Positions 18,108-27,178 of a stretch of 42,564 nt of DNA are shown here, piece after piece (positions within the stretch are counted from its first letter, which is position 1; each line of letters opens with the position of its first letter). A model generated the notes under the pieces. The model was not told where the DNA came from, ran no database searches, and saw only the letters and a list, made by a program, of their open reading frames with translations. A program made the position numbers and the translations under genes. The DNA is taken from assembly GCA_017631055.1 (NCBI GenBank), contig JAGBTZ010000011.1, positions 1 through 42,564 on the forward strand, read 5' to 3'. Origin of the DNA: Alistipes sp. (lineage in GTDB: Bacteria; Bacteroidota; Bacteroidia; Bacteroidales; Rikenellaceae).

Positions 18108-19577
18108 ATGCTCGAAAAACTTGCAAAACAGACCGCTATCTACGGCATCAGTACTATCCTCGGCAGATTCTTAAGTTATCTGCTGACACCCTTCTACACC
18201 CGCATCTTCGGATTGGAGGCGTATGGCGTGGTGACCGATGTCTATGCGCTGATTCCCTTTGCTCTGGTGTTGCTCACGATGGGTATGGAGTCGGGCTACT
18301 TCCGCTTTGCGGCTAAGGCCGAGGCGGCGGGTGGCGATGTCGCAGGGGCCAAGCGCAAACTCTTCGCTACGGCGTGGGGTATAACCTCGCTGGCGGCGAT
18401 GCTGTTCTTTGCGGTGGTGGCCTTGTGGCGAGTTCCCGTGTCGGAATTGATGGGCGAGGCTTATGTGGCGCATCCCGAGTTTGTGGTTGTCGTGGCGGCA
18501 ATCATCCTCTTCGATGTGGCGGCCTGCATCCCCTTTGCGCGACTGCGAGAGCAGGGTAAGGCGCTATCGTATGTCCTGCTCAAACTCTTCAACATCCTCT
18601 TGCAGGTGGGCTTGGCTTTCGGCTTCTGGGCGTTAGGGCTTTTCGACTCGGAGTTTGGTGTGGGCTGGGCCTTTGTGGCAAACCTTACGGCAAGTGCCGT
18701 GACGTGGTTGGCGGTGATGTCGACTACGGGTGGCGTTGCTCCGCGTATCGACTGGCGACTGTTGGCAGCGATACTCGTCTACTCGCTGCCGCTGCTTGTG
18801 AGCGGTATTGCCGGTACGGCCAATGAGTTTATCGACCGCCAACTTATCAAATACCTCGTGCCCGAGGGGGCAATGGCGCAACTCGGCATCTATGGTGCAA
18901 TTACCAAAATTGCGGTGGTGATGACCCTCTTTACTCAGATGTACCGCTTGGCGGCGGAGCCGTTCTTCCTCTCGAACTTCCGCAAAGACGACTTTGTGGC
19001 GATGAATGCCGCTGCGCTGAAGTACTTTGTGATGGCCTCGATGGCGATATTCCTCGGCATTGCGCTCTTTAAGGATTTGTTTGCGCTGATTGTAGGCTCG
19101 GACTTCCGCGAGGGTATCTTTATCCTGCCGGTGGTGCTGGGGGCGAATATCTTGAGCGGAGTGTGGCTCAATATGTCGTTCTGGTATAAGCGCGAGGAGC
19201 GAACATGGTTTGCTCTCGCAATAACCCTCACAGGTTTGGTCTTCTCGGTGGTGGGCGGAGCGATACTTATTCCACGCTGGGGATACTACGGCGCAGCCTG
19301 GAGTCGTTTCTTGTCGGAGGCGGCAATGGTGGCGGCAAGTTGGGCTCTCAATCGCCGATACTTCCCCACTCCCTACGACTTGAAGCGTATCGCAGAGTAT
19401 GTGGTGGTTGGTATGGCTCTCTTTGTGGTGGGCGAGTATGTCGCTCCGCAATATGTTGAGGGGGCTTGGCTCTATGGGGTAAATGTTGTGCTCTTCGGAG
19501 CCTTCCTGCTCTTTGCGGTGCGCAGGGAGCGTATAGATGTGGGTGCAATGGTGCGCTCGGTGCTTAAACGAAAGTAA
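18108..19577 (+). CDS. polysaccharide flippase / MATE-fold (Wzx-like) transporter
   Basis: 489-residue integral membrane protein with about 14 hydrophobic segments of the MOP superfamily. The N-terminus KQTAIYGISTILGRFLSYLL, with a Gly-Arg in the first helix, is typical of oligosaccharide flippases (PF01943/PF13440 group). It probably moves a lipid-linked glycan across the inner membrane. No glycosyltransferases are adjacent, so the substrate is unknown. It is the first gene of a tight + strand run and holB starts 6 bases after its stop. Confidence 0.88.
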   Translation: MLEKLAKQTAIYGISTILGRFLSYLLTPFYTRIFGLEAYGVVTDVYALIPFALVLLTMGMESGYFRFAAKAEAAGGDVAGAKRKLFATAWGITSLAAMLFFAVVALWRVPVSELMGEAYVAHPEFVVVVAAIILFDVAACIPFARLREQGKALSYVLLKLFNILLQVGLAFGFWALGLFDSEFGVGWAFVANLTASAVTWLAVMSTTGGVAPRIDWRLLAAILVYSLPLLVSGIAGTANEFIDRQLIKYLVPEGAMAQLGIYGAITKIAVVMTLFTQMYRLAAEPFFLSNFRKDDFVAMNAAALKYFVMASMAIFLGIALFKDLFALIVGSDFREGIFILPVVLGANILSGVWLNMSFWYKREERTWFALAITLTGLVFSVVGGAILIPRWGYYGAAWSRFLSEAAMVAASWALNRRYFPTPYDLKRIAEYVVVGMALFVVGEYVAPQYVEGAWLYGVNVVLFGAFLLFAVRRERIDVGAMVRSVLKRK

Positions 19578-19583
19578 CGAATT

Positions 19584-20732
19584 ATGAGATTTGCAGATAT
19601 AACAGGACAGGAGGAGTTGAAGGCACACTTGGTGCGCAGTATCGACTCGGGACGTATCAGCCACGCGCAACTCTTCACGGGGGCTGCGGGTGCGGGCACT
19701 CTGCCGTTGGCTATAGCATACGTTCAGTATCTCAACTGCGCAAATCGTCACGATGGCGACTCGTGTGGCGAGTGTCCTTCGTGTCGTAAAATTGCAGCGC
19801 TGGCTCACCCCGACCTTCACTTTGTCTTCCCTGTGAATAAGCAGGGCAAGAAGTCGGGCGAGGTGGTGCGCAGTGACGACTTTATCGAGGATTGGCGCGA
19901 GATTGTCGAGAGCACGGGTGGTTACTTCTCGGCTCAGGAGTGGTTTGACCGGCTCGACTTGGGTAAAACGCTGAAGGGTATGATTTCGGCGAAGGAGACC
20001 GATGAGATTATCCGTAAACTCTCGTTCAAGAGCTTCGAGGCGGAGTATAAGACGATGATTATCTGGCTGCCCGAGACGATGAACGAGGAGGCGGCCAACA
20101 AGATACTCAAGATTCTCGAGGAGCCGTGGGATAAGACCCTCTTTATCCTTATCACCGAACGTGCCGACCGCCTGTTGCAGACCATCCTCTCGCGAACGCA
20201 GGAGGTGGCTGTGCCGCGATTGAAACCCGAGGTTTTGGAGCGAGTTGTGCGCGAGGCCGGCGAGAGCGATGAGGCGAAGGTGCGCAATGTGGCTCGCCTG
20301 GCCAATGGCGACCTGTGTGAGTTGAGGCGTCTGATAGCGGGTGCTACGGATGATGTGCGCCACGAGAGTTTCGAGATGTTTTGTGCGCTGATGCGCTTTA
20401 GTTATAACGACCGCCACCTCGAACTGATAACCTGGGCGGAGGAGTTGGCTCAACTTACGCGCGAGCAACAACTCTCGTTCCTGCGCCACTCGGCACGACT
20501 ACTGCGCGAGAGTTATGTTATGCATGCCGGAGCCGCGGGGGCGACATACCTCTGGGGCGAGGAGGCTGCTTTTTGTAACAAGTTTGCCCCCTTTATCAAT
20601 AGCCGCAATATCGAGCCGCTAATTGGCGAGATCGAGACAGCGATGGCGCAGATTGGCCAGAATGGCAACCCGAAGATTGTCTTCACGCACTTTGCGCTGG
20701 CGGTAAGTAAGTATATTGCCCGCTTGCAGTAA
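19584..20732 (+). CDS. holB: DNA polymerase III delta' subunit
   Basis: AAA+ clamp-loader subunit without ATPase activity. 382 residues. Residues 7-43 give the domain start GQEELKAHL and a degenerate P-loop GAAGAGTLPLA that lacks the GKT, as expected for delta'. A zinc-binding group CGECPSC (Cys61, 64, 67, with Cys52 nearby) follows. The sequence NEEAANKILKILEEP and LLQTILSRTQ are hallmark motifs of this subunit. The C-terminal third is less conserved. It overlaps nothing; folK starts 4 bases after the stop. Identity is confident. Confidence 0.92.
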   Translation: MRFADITGQEELKAHLVRSIDSGRISHAQLFTGAAGAGTLPLAIAYVQYLNCANRHDGDSCGECPSCRKIAALAHPDLHFVFPVNKQGKKSGEVVRSDDFIEDWREIVESTGGYFSAQEWFDRLDLGKTLKGMISAKETDEIIRKLSFKSFEAEYKTMIIWLPETMNEEAANKILKILEEPWDKTLFILITERADRLLQTILSRTQEVAVPRLKPEVLERVVREAGESDEAKVRNVARLANGDLCELRRLIAGATDDVRHESFEMFCALMRFSYNDRHLELITWAEELAQLTREQQLSFLRHSARLLRESYVMHAGAAGATYLWGEEAAFCNKFAPFINSRNIEPLIGEIETAMAQIGQNGNPKIVFTHFALAVSKYIARLQ

Positions 20733-20736
20733 CGAT

Positions 20737-21225
20737 ATGGCACGAGTGGTTCTGATAACGGGTGGAAATGTGGGCGATGCCGAGCGAAGGCTCGGTGAGG
20801 CTGCACAACTGATTGATGCCGAGGTGGGGCGAGTGGTTAGCTACTCGAGGGTCTACCGTACTAAGGCTTGGGGCTTCGAGGCTGAGGATTTTCGCAATCA
20901 GGTGCTTGTTGTCGAGAGCGACTTGGAGCCGATGCGGGTATTGGAGGCGGTGAATGATATCGAATGCCGTTTGGGGCGTGACCGTGCGGCAGAGCAGGAA
21001 GTAAAGAGTGCTACGGGGGCGAGATATGCCTCTCGGAGCATTGATATAGATATACTCTTCTACGACGACCTTATTGTCGAGAGTGAGCGATTGACACTGC
21101 CCCATCCTCGCATTGCCGAGCGGGAGTTTGTGTTGGAGCCGTTGGCAGAGGTTGTGGCGGAGTGGCAACATCCGATAAGTGGCAAGAGTGTACAACAGAT
21201 GTATGATGAGTTGAAACTGAGATGA
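20737..21225 (+). CDS. folK: HPPK, 6-hydroxymethyl-dihydropterin pyrophosphokinase
   Basis: Transfers pyrophosphate from ATP to 6-hydroxymethyl-7,8-dihydropterin in folate synthesis. The ATG at 20737 (162 residues) is chosen over one 21 bases upstream because it places the conserved LITGGNVGD right at the N-terminus and avoids overlap with holB. The signature RSIDIDILFYDD has Asp103 and Asp105 as Mg ligands, and PHPRIAEREFVLEPLAEV follows. The stop overlaps the next ATG by 3 bases (ATGA), indicating translational coupling. folP and folB are not nearby. Confidence 0.94.
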   Translation: MARVVLITGGNVGDAERRLGEAAQLIDAEVGRVVSYSRVYRTKAWGFEAEDFRNQVLVVESDLEPMRVLEAVNDIECRLGRDRAAEQEVKSATGARYASRSIDIDILFYDDLIVESERLTLPHPRIAEREFVLEPLAEVVAEWQHPISGKSVQQMYDELKLR

Positions 21226-21773
21226 AAAAGTTATTAGTGATAGTGGTGGCAGCGCTCGGATTGACAGGCTGCTTCAAAAAGGAGGGATTTGACACAACGA
21301 TTGTGCTCTATCCGAAATTACAGGAGATCTCGAATGGAGAGTTTGTCGTTGCCGAGGGGGTTACGGCCTACGCTTACTATGTTTCGGGCGAGGAGTGGAA
21401 GGTGCTCTCGTATGAGGATGCTGTGGAGAAGGTTATAACCAACACCAAGACCAATGCAACCAAGACCGAGCCGGCTGCGGAGTCTGTGCCATACGCAGCC
21501 GAAGATGCTGAGCCGGATGAGTTGGGTCGACTGAAGATTAAGACCACCAAGCAGCGAGTGATGCTTGTTGCGCTCTATCCTGCGGCCGAGATGTGGGCCT
21601 ATCGCCACTATGAGGCGGGTATGAACCTCCCAACAACAACCATGAAGTTCCACTTCCGCCCATGGAAGAGCGAAGAGTATACCGATAGCGGTTGGGTTTT
21701 CAATCGCAAACCTCAACCCCCAACCCCCGAGGAGGGGTCGGGCACCGAGGGTAACCAAACCACTCAAGAGTAG
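21222..21773 (+). CDS. small predicted lipoprotein, unknown function
   Basis: 183 residues. Signal peptide with lipobox LTGC (Cys17). The mature part has a beta-rich core with FDTTIVLYPKLQE and VTAYAYY, an Ala/Glu/Thr-rich middle (about 75-105), KTTKQRVMLVALYPAAEMWAYRHYEAGMNLP and a Pro/Glu/Gly-rich tail. I do not recognise a family. It is coupled to folK by an ATGA overlap and followed after 2 bases by the large Ig-like protein gene, so it probably belongs to an envelope module with the next two genes. Confidence 0.78.
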   Translation: MKKLLVIVVAALGLTGCFKKEGFDTTIVLYPKLQEISNGEFVVAEGVTAYAYYVSGEEWKVLSYEDAVEKVITNTKTNATKTEPAAESVPYAAEDAEPDELGRLKIKTTKQRVMLVALYPAAEMWAYRHYEAGMNLPTTTMKFHFRPWKSEEYTDSGWVFNRKPQPPTPEEGSGTEGNQTTQE

Positions 21774-21775
21774 TA

Positions 21776-23869
21776 ATGAAGATGCAGATTAGGAAGAGAT
21801 ATGCGGCTATAGCCCGCACCGCCGTTGCGCTGATTATGGTTGGAGCCATCTTCAGCCGTTGCGCCAATACGATGACGCCACAGGGAGGCCCCAAGGATAC
21901 CATCCCGCCGGTGATTGTCAAGATGACGCCCGACAACTTTATGACCAACGTCAAGACCACGGGCAACAAGATCTATATCGAGTTTGATGAGTTTGTCCAA
22001 CTCAAGGACCAGAATAAGGAGTTCTTCACATCGCCGGCGATGAAGAAGAAACCCATCCTGACTATCCGAGGTAGGGGTATTGCCATTCAAATTCGCGATA
22101 CATTGCTCGAGAATACGACCTACGCCCTCAACTTTGGAGGCTCTGTGCGTGACAACAACGAGGGAAACCCGCTGAATGCTATGCGCTATGTCTTCTCGAC
22201 CGGCAACGAGGTCGATTCGATCTATTGTTCGGGATATACGGCCGACAGCTACAAGGCCGACAGTGTGAGCAAGAGTTACATCTGGTTCTACATCGCCGAT
22301 TCGCTGCCCGAGACCCCCGATTGGGACTCCACGATGCTCAATCGCAAGCCCGATGTTATTGCTCGTGCCGAGGGTAACGGTATCTTCATCGCCCAAAACC
22401 TCAAGCCTGTGCCCTATCGTATCTATGCTTATCAGGACAAGAACGATAACCAACTTTATGAGGCGGGTACCGACCTTGTGGGCTTCCTCGACAAGGCTTA
22501 TAATCCGGTGGAGTTGCCCGACTTTGCTATCTGGTTCGATTCGTTGCGTATGTACCCCACAGCCGAGCCACAGCTCTACTTCCGTATGTTTATGGACGAG
22601 ACCTTTAAGCGTCAAAGCCTTGCGGCAGCCGAGCGACCGGCGCAGCACAAGGCGGTGTTGCACTTCGGCGCAGCACGCCCCCGCATCGAGGAGATTCGTT
22701 TCGACTCTATTCCGAAGGATAAGTTTATCATCGACCCTCAAACCGTGGGACGAGATACGATTGCGTTGTGGTTTAATGTTCCATCGGCAGAGTTGCCCGA
22801 CACCATCAAGGGCGAAATCACCTACTACAAGCACGACTCTATTCGTCAATTGGTCAAGACCACCGAGCCGTTGAAGCTGGCTTGGAAGTATATTGAGAGC
22901 AAGGAGGAGGAGCGCGAGCGCGAGAAGCAGGCCAAGGAGAAGGAGCGTGCCGAGAAGGCGGGCGAAACCTACACCCCACCAGCCAAGCCCAACCCCTTCA
23001 AGTTTACCTTGCCGTTGGCCGGAGATGTCAACCCCGAACGCCATCTGACCATAGATTTCGACTATCCGCTGACCAAACTCGACTCGGCTGCAGTAAAACT
23101 TACGGAGGTGGTTGAGCAGGGTGCCGAGAGGCCTCTCAAGGTCACCTTCGAGCAAGATACGGCAAATATGCGCCGTTGGCGCTTGATGGCAAAGTGGAAG
23201 GAGTTGGCAAAGTACAACTTGGTAATTCCGGCCGGAGCTATCGAGAATGTTGCGGGCGAGAAGAACGACACCATCAAGGGCACCTACACCGGCATCGACC
23301 ACGAGAAGTTTGCTACGGTGATTGTGGATGTGAAGGGTAAGTCCGACAATACGAATTATATCGTTCAGCTGACCAATGCCCAGGGCTCAATGCAGCAGGA
23401 GAAGCGCAATATCACCGGAGGCAAGGTACAGTTCAACTATGTCACCCCGGGTGAGATTAAAATCCGCATCATAGAGGACAATAACGGTAACGGCAAGTGG
23501 GATTCGGGCAATGTGATAGAGAGGCGCCAGCCCGAACGCTCGGAGCTCTATGCTAACGATAAAGGCGAAGACACCTTTGTAACGAAGGCCAACTGGGAGA
23601 TGGAGTTGGCAATAGATATGAACGCCTTGTTTGCACCCGTCACGATGCAGTCGCTTGTGAAGATGCTCGATGACCGTGAGGCTCAGCGCATCAAGAAACT
23701 CGAAGAGGAGCGTGCCAAGAAGCAGCAGAGCCAAAAGGGTCACGACCACGACCATAATAGCGGTAGCAGTGGTGGAGGCTTCGGCTTTGGCGGTATGGGC
23801 TCGGCTATGGGCGGTATTAGCTCGGGCGGAATGCAGCAGATGGGAAGTGTGGGTCAAATGGCAAGATAG
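21776..23869 (+). CDS. SbsA Ig-like domain protein, envelope-associated
   Basis: 697 residues. The N-terminus has a hydrophobic segment ending in FSRC, then CANTMTPQGGPKDTIPPVI. This CAN..(T)GGPKD..PP start is characteristic of a widespread Bacteroidetes family annotated as Ig-like (SbsA/Big_5). The Arg before Cys makes lipidation uncertain. An Ig-like domain occupies about 40-145 (SFTPDN-like start, TYALNFGGSVRDNNEGN). Several beta-sandwich regions follow, with a Lys/Glu-rich coiled segment around 385-405 (EERER). The C-terminus is unusual: a Lys/Gln stretch, GHDHDHN, then a Gly/Met/Ser-rich tail. It is tightly packed with neighbours; a beta-barrel gene follows after 3 bases. Confidence 0.85.
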   Translation: MKMQIRKRYAAIARTAVALIMVGAIFSRCANTMTPQGGPKDTIPPVIVKMTPDNFMTNVKTTGNKIYIEFDEFVQLKDQNKEFFTSPAMKKKPILTIRGRGIAIQIRDTLLENTTYALNFGGSVRDNNEGNPLNAMRYVFSTGNEVDSIYCSGYTADSYKADSVSKSYIWFYIADSLPETPDWDSTMLNRKPDVIARAEGNGIFIAQNLKPVPYRIYAYQDKNDNQLYEAGTDLVGFLDKAYNPVELPDFAIWFDSLRMYPTAEPQLYFRMFMDETFKRQSLAAAERPAQHKAVLHFGAARPRIEEIRFDSIPKDKFIIDPQTVGRDTIALWFNVPSAELPDTIKGEITYYKHDSIRQLVKTTEPLKLAWKYIESKEEEREREKQAKEKERAEKAGETYTPPAKPNPFKFTLPLAGDVNPERHLTIDFDYPLTKLDSAAVKLTEVVEQGAERPLKVTFEQDTANMRRWRLMAKWKELAKYNLVIPAGAIENVAGEKNDTIKGTYTGIDHEKFATVIVDVKGKSDNTNYIVQLTNAQGSMQQEKRNITGGKVQFNYVTPGEIKIRIIEDNNGNGKWDSGNVIERRQPERSELYANDKGEDTFVTKANWEMELAIDMNALFAPVTMQSLVKMLDDREAQRIKKLEEERAKKQQSQKGHDHDHNSGSSGGGFGFGGMGSAMGGISSGGMQQMGSVGQMAR

Positions 23870-23872
23870 CGT

Positions 23873-24667
23873 ATGAGAAGATTTTCGATATTTTTAGCGA
23901 TTACTGTGGCTCTTTTGGCAGTCACAAAGAGTGTGTCGGCACAGCACACCATAGCCCTCACCGGTGGTGGCGGTATGACCAATGCCCGCCTCTATCCGGC
24001 GCAGGAGATGCGCTCGATTTGGGGTGTGGTTACGGGTGGTGTGTCGTGGCGTTACTACACTGCCGAGCGTTTTGTGGGTGGTATCGGTGCCGATTTGGAG
24101 TATCTGCAGCGAGGTTTCTGTTACTCGCCCGACGCCTATCGCCACGAGGATAAGAAGGATTACAACTACTACACCCGTAAGGTTAATTCTTTGGTGTTGC
24201 CGATAATGTGGCAGCCCCACTTCTACCTCTTTAAGAATCACGTCAGAATCTATCTCGAGGCGGGTATTACGCTCACCTGCAACCTGAGTGCCACCTACAA
24301 GAACGAGGTGACCAACACCGCAGGCGACTACAAGTTCAAGCAGATTCGCGACAACCGCTTTGAGTATGGCCTGGCCGGAGGTGGCGGTATCGACTTTCTG
24401 GTCAAGAGGGTTGAGTTTGGTTTCAGAGCCCGATACTACTTTGGCTATTCGGATTTGATGCGCAATCGTAACAAGTATTACGATAACGTCACCGACAATA
24501 AGAACGAAAACCCCTTCTACCTCACTCCGCTGCGTTCGCCGGTAGATAATTTGATGATTTCGTTCCGCATTGGCTATCGCTTCAACAGCCTCGGTTTCGA
24601 TGAGTGGTTTGTCAAACGACCCAAGCGCGAGAAGAATCAGGAGGTTTTCAAATTCAGACTTGATTAA
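23873..24667 (+). CDS. outer-membrane beta-barrel protein, PorT-like
   Basis: 264 residues with a signal peptide ending in VSAQ (about residue 24). Mature sequence is a series of amphipathic strands ending in aromatic residues, with GGGGMTNARL, VSWRYYTAERFVGGIGADLEYLQRG and GFRARYYFGYSDL; this fits the outer-membrane beta-barrel family PF13568 that includes PorT. A barrel of about 8 strands is likely. The C-terminal KRPKREKNQEVFKFRLD extends past the last strand. Gene order with the Ig-like lipoprotein suggests a shared envelope complex. Function (porin, secretion part or structural) cannot be decided. Confidence 0.8.
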   Translation: MRRFSIFLAITVALLAVTKSVSAQHTIALTGGGGMTNARLYPAQEMRSIWGVVTGGVSWRYYTAERFVGGIGADLEYLQRGFCYSPDAYRHEDKKDYNYYTRKVNSLVLPIMWQPHFYLFKNHVRIYLEAGITLTCNLSATYKNEVTNTAGDYKFKQIRDNRFEYGLAGGGGIDFLVKRVEFGFRARYYFGYSDLMRNRNKYYDNVTDNKNENPFYLTPLRSPVDNLMISFRIGYRFNSLGFDEWFVKRPKREKNQEVFKFRLD

Positions 24668-24687
24668 ACAGTAAAACAGAGATAATT

Positions 24688-25026
24688 ATGGAGAGTACAC
24701 GTCAACAGAAAATAGCCCGCCAAATCCAGCGCGACATCGCCGACATCTTCCAAAAGGAGGCGGCAGCCATCGTGCGTGGTGTGATGGTAACGGTTACAAC
24801 CGTCAGAGTGTCGCCCGATTTCGGCTATGCTAAAATCTATGTCAGCGTCTTTCCCTTCGATAAGGGCGAGGCGGTTTTGGCTGCATTGAAGAACAACAAC
24901 TGGATGATTCGCCGAGCATTAGGTCAGCGCATCCGCTTCCAATTGAAGGTGGTTCCCGAGTTGGAGTTCTTTATCGATGACTCGTTGGAGTATATCGAAA
25001 ATATCGACAATCTGCTCAAGGAGTAG
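24688..25026 (+). CDS. rbfA: ribosome-binding factor A
   Basis: 112-residue KH-like protein that binds the immature 30S subunit and aids 16S 5'-end processing. Hallmarks are the N-terminal RQQKIARQIQRDIADIFQKE, the DFGYAKIYVSVFP strand and the RIRFQLKVVPELEFFIDDSLEY end. Start ATG at 24688. It is followed after 37 bases by an ABC-type permease, an order I recall from other Bacteroidales genomes. Identity secure. Confidence 0.96.
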   Translation: MESTRQQKIARQIQRDIADIFQKEAAAIVRGVMVTVTTVRVSPDFGYAKIYVSVFPFDKGEAVLAALKNNNWMIRRALGQRIRFQLKVVPELEFFIDDSLEYIENIDNLLKE

Positions 25027-25063
25027 CCTTGTGCTCCGTGGTTTGGCCTAAGAACTTTTGTCG

Positions 25064-26275
25064 ATGATTGTCAACCTCTTTGCTCGGCGCTACCTCTTTT
25101 CGCGCAACTCTCGCTCGGTGATAAATATCATCTCGGGCGTGAGTCTTGTTGCGGTGAGTGTGCCGGTGGCAGCGATGATAATCCTGCTCTCGGTATTCAA
25201 CGGCTTTGAGGGGTTGGTGCGGCAGACTTGGTCGGCATTCGATGCCGATTTGACGGTGAGGCCGGCCAAAGGAGCCACCTTCAACATTGAGGAGCTTCGC
25301 CAAACGGGCTTTGCCGAAATGGAGGCAGTTACCGCCTACTCGTTTGCTATCGAGCAGGAGGCGCTGATTGCCTACCACGACAATAGGACAACGGTCAATG
25401 TGCGTGGCGTAGACGAACGCTACGGGGAGGTTGTTCCCGTTGTCGAAACCATCTCTTCGGGTAACTATTGTGTCGAGTTGGGCGAGGATGTCGATAAGGT
25501 GGTGGTTGGCCAAGGGGTGGCATACGCTTTAGGGTTGCGCTCCTATGCTACCGACAATGTGCAAATCTATGCGGTCAATCGCAACTCCTTCTCGACTCTG
25601 CTGCCGGTGGGTGGGTATACGCTTGCCGAGTTGCCGGTGGCGGGACTCTTTACAGTCGATGCCCAAACCGATGGTGCTAATGTGATTATATCGCTGCGCA
25701 AGGCGCAAGAGTTGTTCGATTACAAGGGCGCAGCGACCTCGTTGCTTATTAAAATCGGGGGCGACCTCTCGCCCGAGAGGGCAAAGAGAGCGTTGCAGGA
25801 GCGCTTGGGTGGCGATTTTGAGGTTAAGACCCGCGAGGAGCTTAACGCAACACTAAACCGACTGATGAAGTACGAGAAGTGGGGCATCTTCTTCATCGCC
25901 CTGATGGTGTTGGTCATCGCCTCGTTTTCGATTGTCGGGGCGTTGGTTATGCTCATCATCGACAAGGAGCGGGATATTGCCACGCTGAGAGCCTTGGGAG
26001 CCGAAACCTCGCTTGTGCGCAAAATCTTCACTGCCGAAGGGGTCTTGATTTGTGGTATCGGCGGCGTAGTGGGTTTGGTGTTGGGAGTGCTGCTTGTGCT
26101 TGCGCAGCAACACTTCGGCATTATCGGTATGCCGACCGAGGGCTTTTTGGTCGATTACTACCCTGTGGAGTTGCGCTTGGTTGATGTTGTGGTGGTGGCG
26201 GCGACCTTTGCTGCGGTTGTTGTGCTCATCTCGGCAGCAACGGTGCGAACGATGATTAAATTGGAGAAAAAGTAA
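25064..26275 (+). CDS. LolC/LolE-type ABC transporter permease
   Basis: 403 residues from ATG 25064; a TTG two codons upstream is a weaker start. Topology is that of FtsX/LolE permeases: first helix at about 18-45 (NIISGVSLVAVSVPVAAMIILLS), a large periplasmic domain (about 46-260), then three helices in the C-terminal FtsX domain, including the conserved IDKERDIATLRALGA loop. In proteobacteria LolCDE extracts lipoproteins from the inner membrane; no LolD ATPase gene adjoins here, so the partner is elsewhere. Many lipoproteins in this window would be candidate substrates. Confidence 0.9.
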   Translation: MIVNLFARRYLFSRNSRSVINIISGVSLVAVSVPVAAMIILLSVFNGFEGLVRQTWSAFDADLTVRPAKGATFNIEELRQTGFAEMEAVTAYSFAIEQEALIAYHDNRTTVNVRGVDERYGEVVPVVETISSGNYCVELGEDVDKVVVGQGVAYALGLRSYATDNVQIYAVNRNSFSTLLPVGGYTLAELPVAGLFTVDAQTDGANVIISLRKAQELFDYKGAATSLLIKIGGDLSPERAKRALQERLGGDFEVKTREELNATLNRLMKYEKWGIFFIALMVLVIASFSIVGALVMLIIDKERDIATLRALGAETSLVRKIFTAEGVLICGIGGVVGLVLGVLLVLAQQHFGIIGMPTEGFLVDYYPVELRLVDVVVVAATFAAVVVLISAATVRTMIKLEKK

Positions 26276-26287
26276 GAATTGGACTAT

Positions 26288-27178
26288 ATGAAACGATTTT
26301 TCAAATCTTTGGCGGTGGTGGTGCTGGCCGTAGCGGTGGCAGCCTGTTCGCGTCATAAAATTATTCCGGACGACACCCTCGCCCAGATATTTCACGATGC
26401 ATTCCTGACCAACGCCTACATCGAAAAGGAGGGCATTCAGACCGATACCCTCAACTTCTATGAGCCGATATTCGAGAAGTATGGCTACTCGATTGAGGAT
26501 GTGCGCTTCACTATCGGTAACTTCTCGAAGCGTAAGAGTGCTCGCTTGGGCGATGTGGTTGAGGTTGCGATTGATATGCTCGAGGAGCGAGGAAAGTTCT
26601 ACGAGAAGGAGGTTGCCGTGCTCGACACCATCGACAATACTGCTCAGCGCCTCTTCACTCGTGCAATCTACACCGACTCGCTTATCCGTATCAAGAGCAT
26701 CAAGGATAGCACCAATCGCATCATAACCCTCGACAATCTGCGTCAGGGTGAGTATAAACTCCTCTTTGACTATAAGGTCGATTCGCTCGATAACTATCCT
26801 CAGCATAAGATGGTTGTATGGTTTGAGCGTAGCGACAGTACGCAGATTGGCCGCCAGCAGTTCTTCCTGCGCAAGAGTTCCGAGAGCGAAGAGTTCTCGC
26901 GAGCGCTTATTGCCGGAGATGGGGCTGTACGCCTTGTGGTTGACCTGTTGAGCCCCTACAAGGATAATTCGCAACCCAAGGAGAAAAAGAAGAAACAACA
27001 TATAGGCCTCACGATTACCGACCTGAGAATTGTGCACATTCCAATTGTCCAAGAGGCAGTTGATTCGCTCTATGCCAAGCAGTTGGATATTAAAATCTTT
27101 GCAGATGAATTTCTCTCGCTCTTCGATGCGCAGGATAGCCTCGCATCTGGCGCTGTTGCCCTCAGGGATAGTATCTAA
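26288..27178 (+). CDS. DUF4296 lipoprotein
   Basis: 296 residues from ATG 26288; a TTG at 26279 would only add three residues before the signal peptide. Lipobox VAAC gives Cys20. Residues about 27-110 (IIPDDTLAQIFHDAFLTNAYI, FYEPIFEKYGYSIEDVRFTI) match DUF4296, a Bacteroidetes-specific helical domain of unknown role. The rest has charged beta-strand pattern without a known motif. The next gene, on the same strand, overlaps its last 53 bases in another frame. Function unknown. Confidence 0.85.
   Translation: MKRFFKSLAVVVLAVAVAACSRHKIIPDDTLAQIFHDAFLTNAYIEKEGIQTDTLNFYEPIFEKYGYSIEDVRFTIGNFSKRKSARLGDVVEVAIDMLEERGKFYEKEVAVLDTIDNTAQRLFTRAIYTDSLIRIKSIKDSTNRIITLDNLRQGEYKLLFDYKVDSLDNYPQHKMVVWFERSDSTQIGRQQFFLRKSSESEEFSRALIAGDGAVRLVVDLLSPYKDNSQPKEKKKKQHIGLTITDLRIVHIPIVQEAVDSLYAKQLDIKIFADEFLSLFDAQDSLASGAVALRDSI

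Noticed and set aside
18633..20489. 618-residue open frame opposite the flippase and holB
   Set aside because: It crosses two well-supported genes, is rich in His/Arg/Gln as typical shadow translations are, and has no recognisable domain.
21764..23302. 512-residue open frame opposite the Ig-like protein gene
   Set aside because: The + strand product has a signal-like N-terminus and a known Bacteroidetes start motif; the opposite product has neither.
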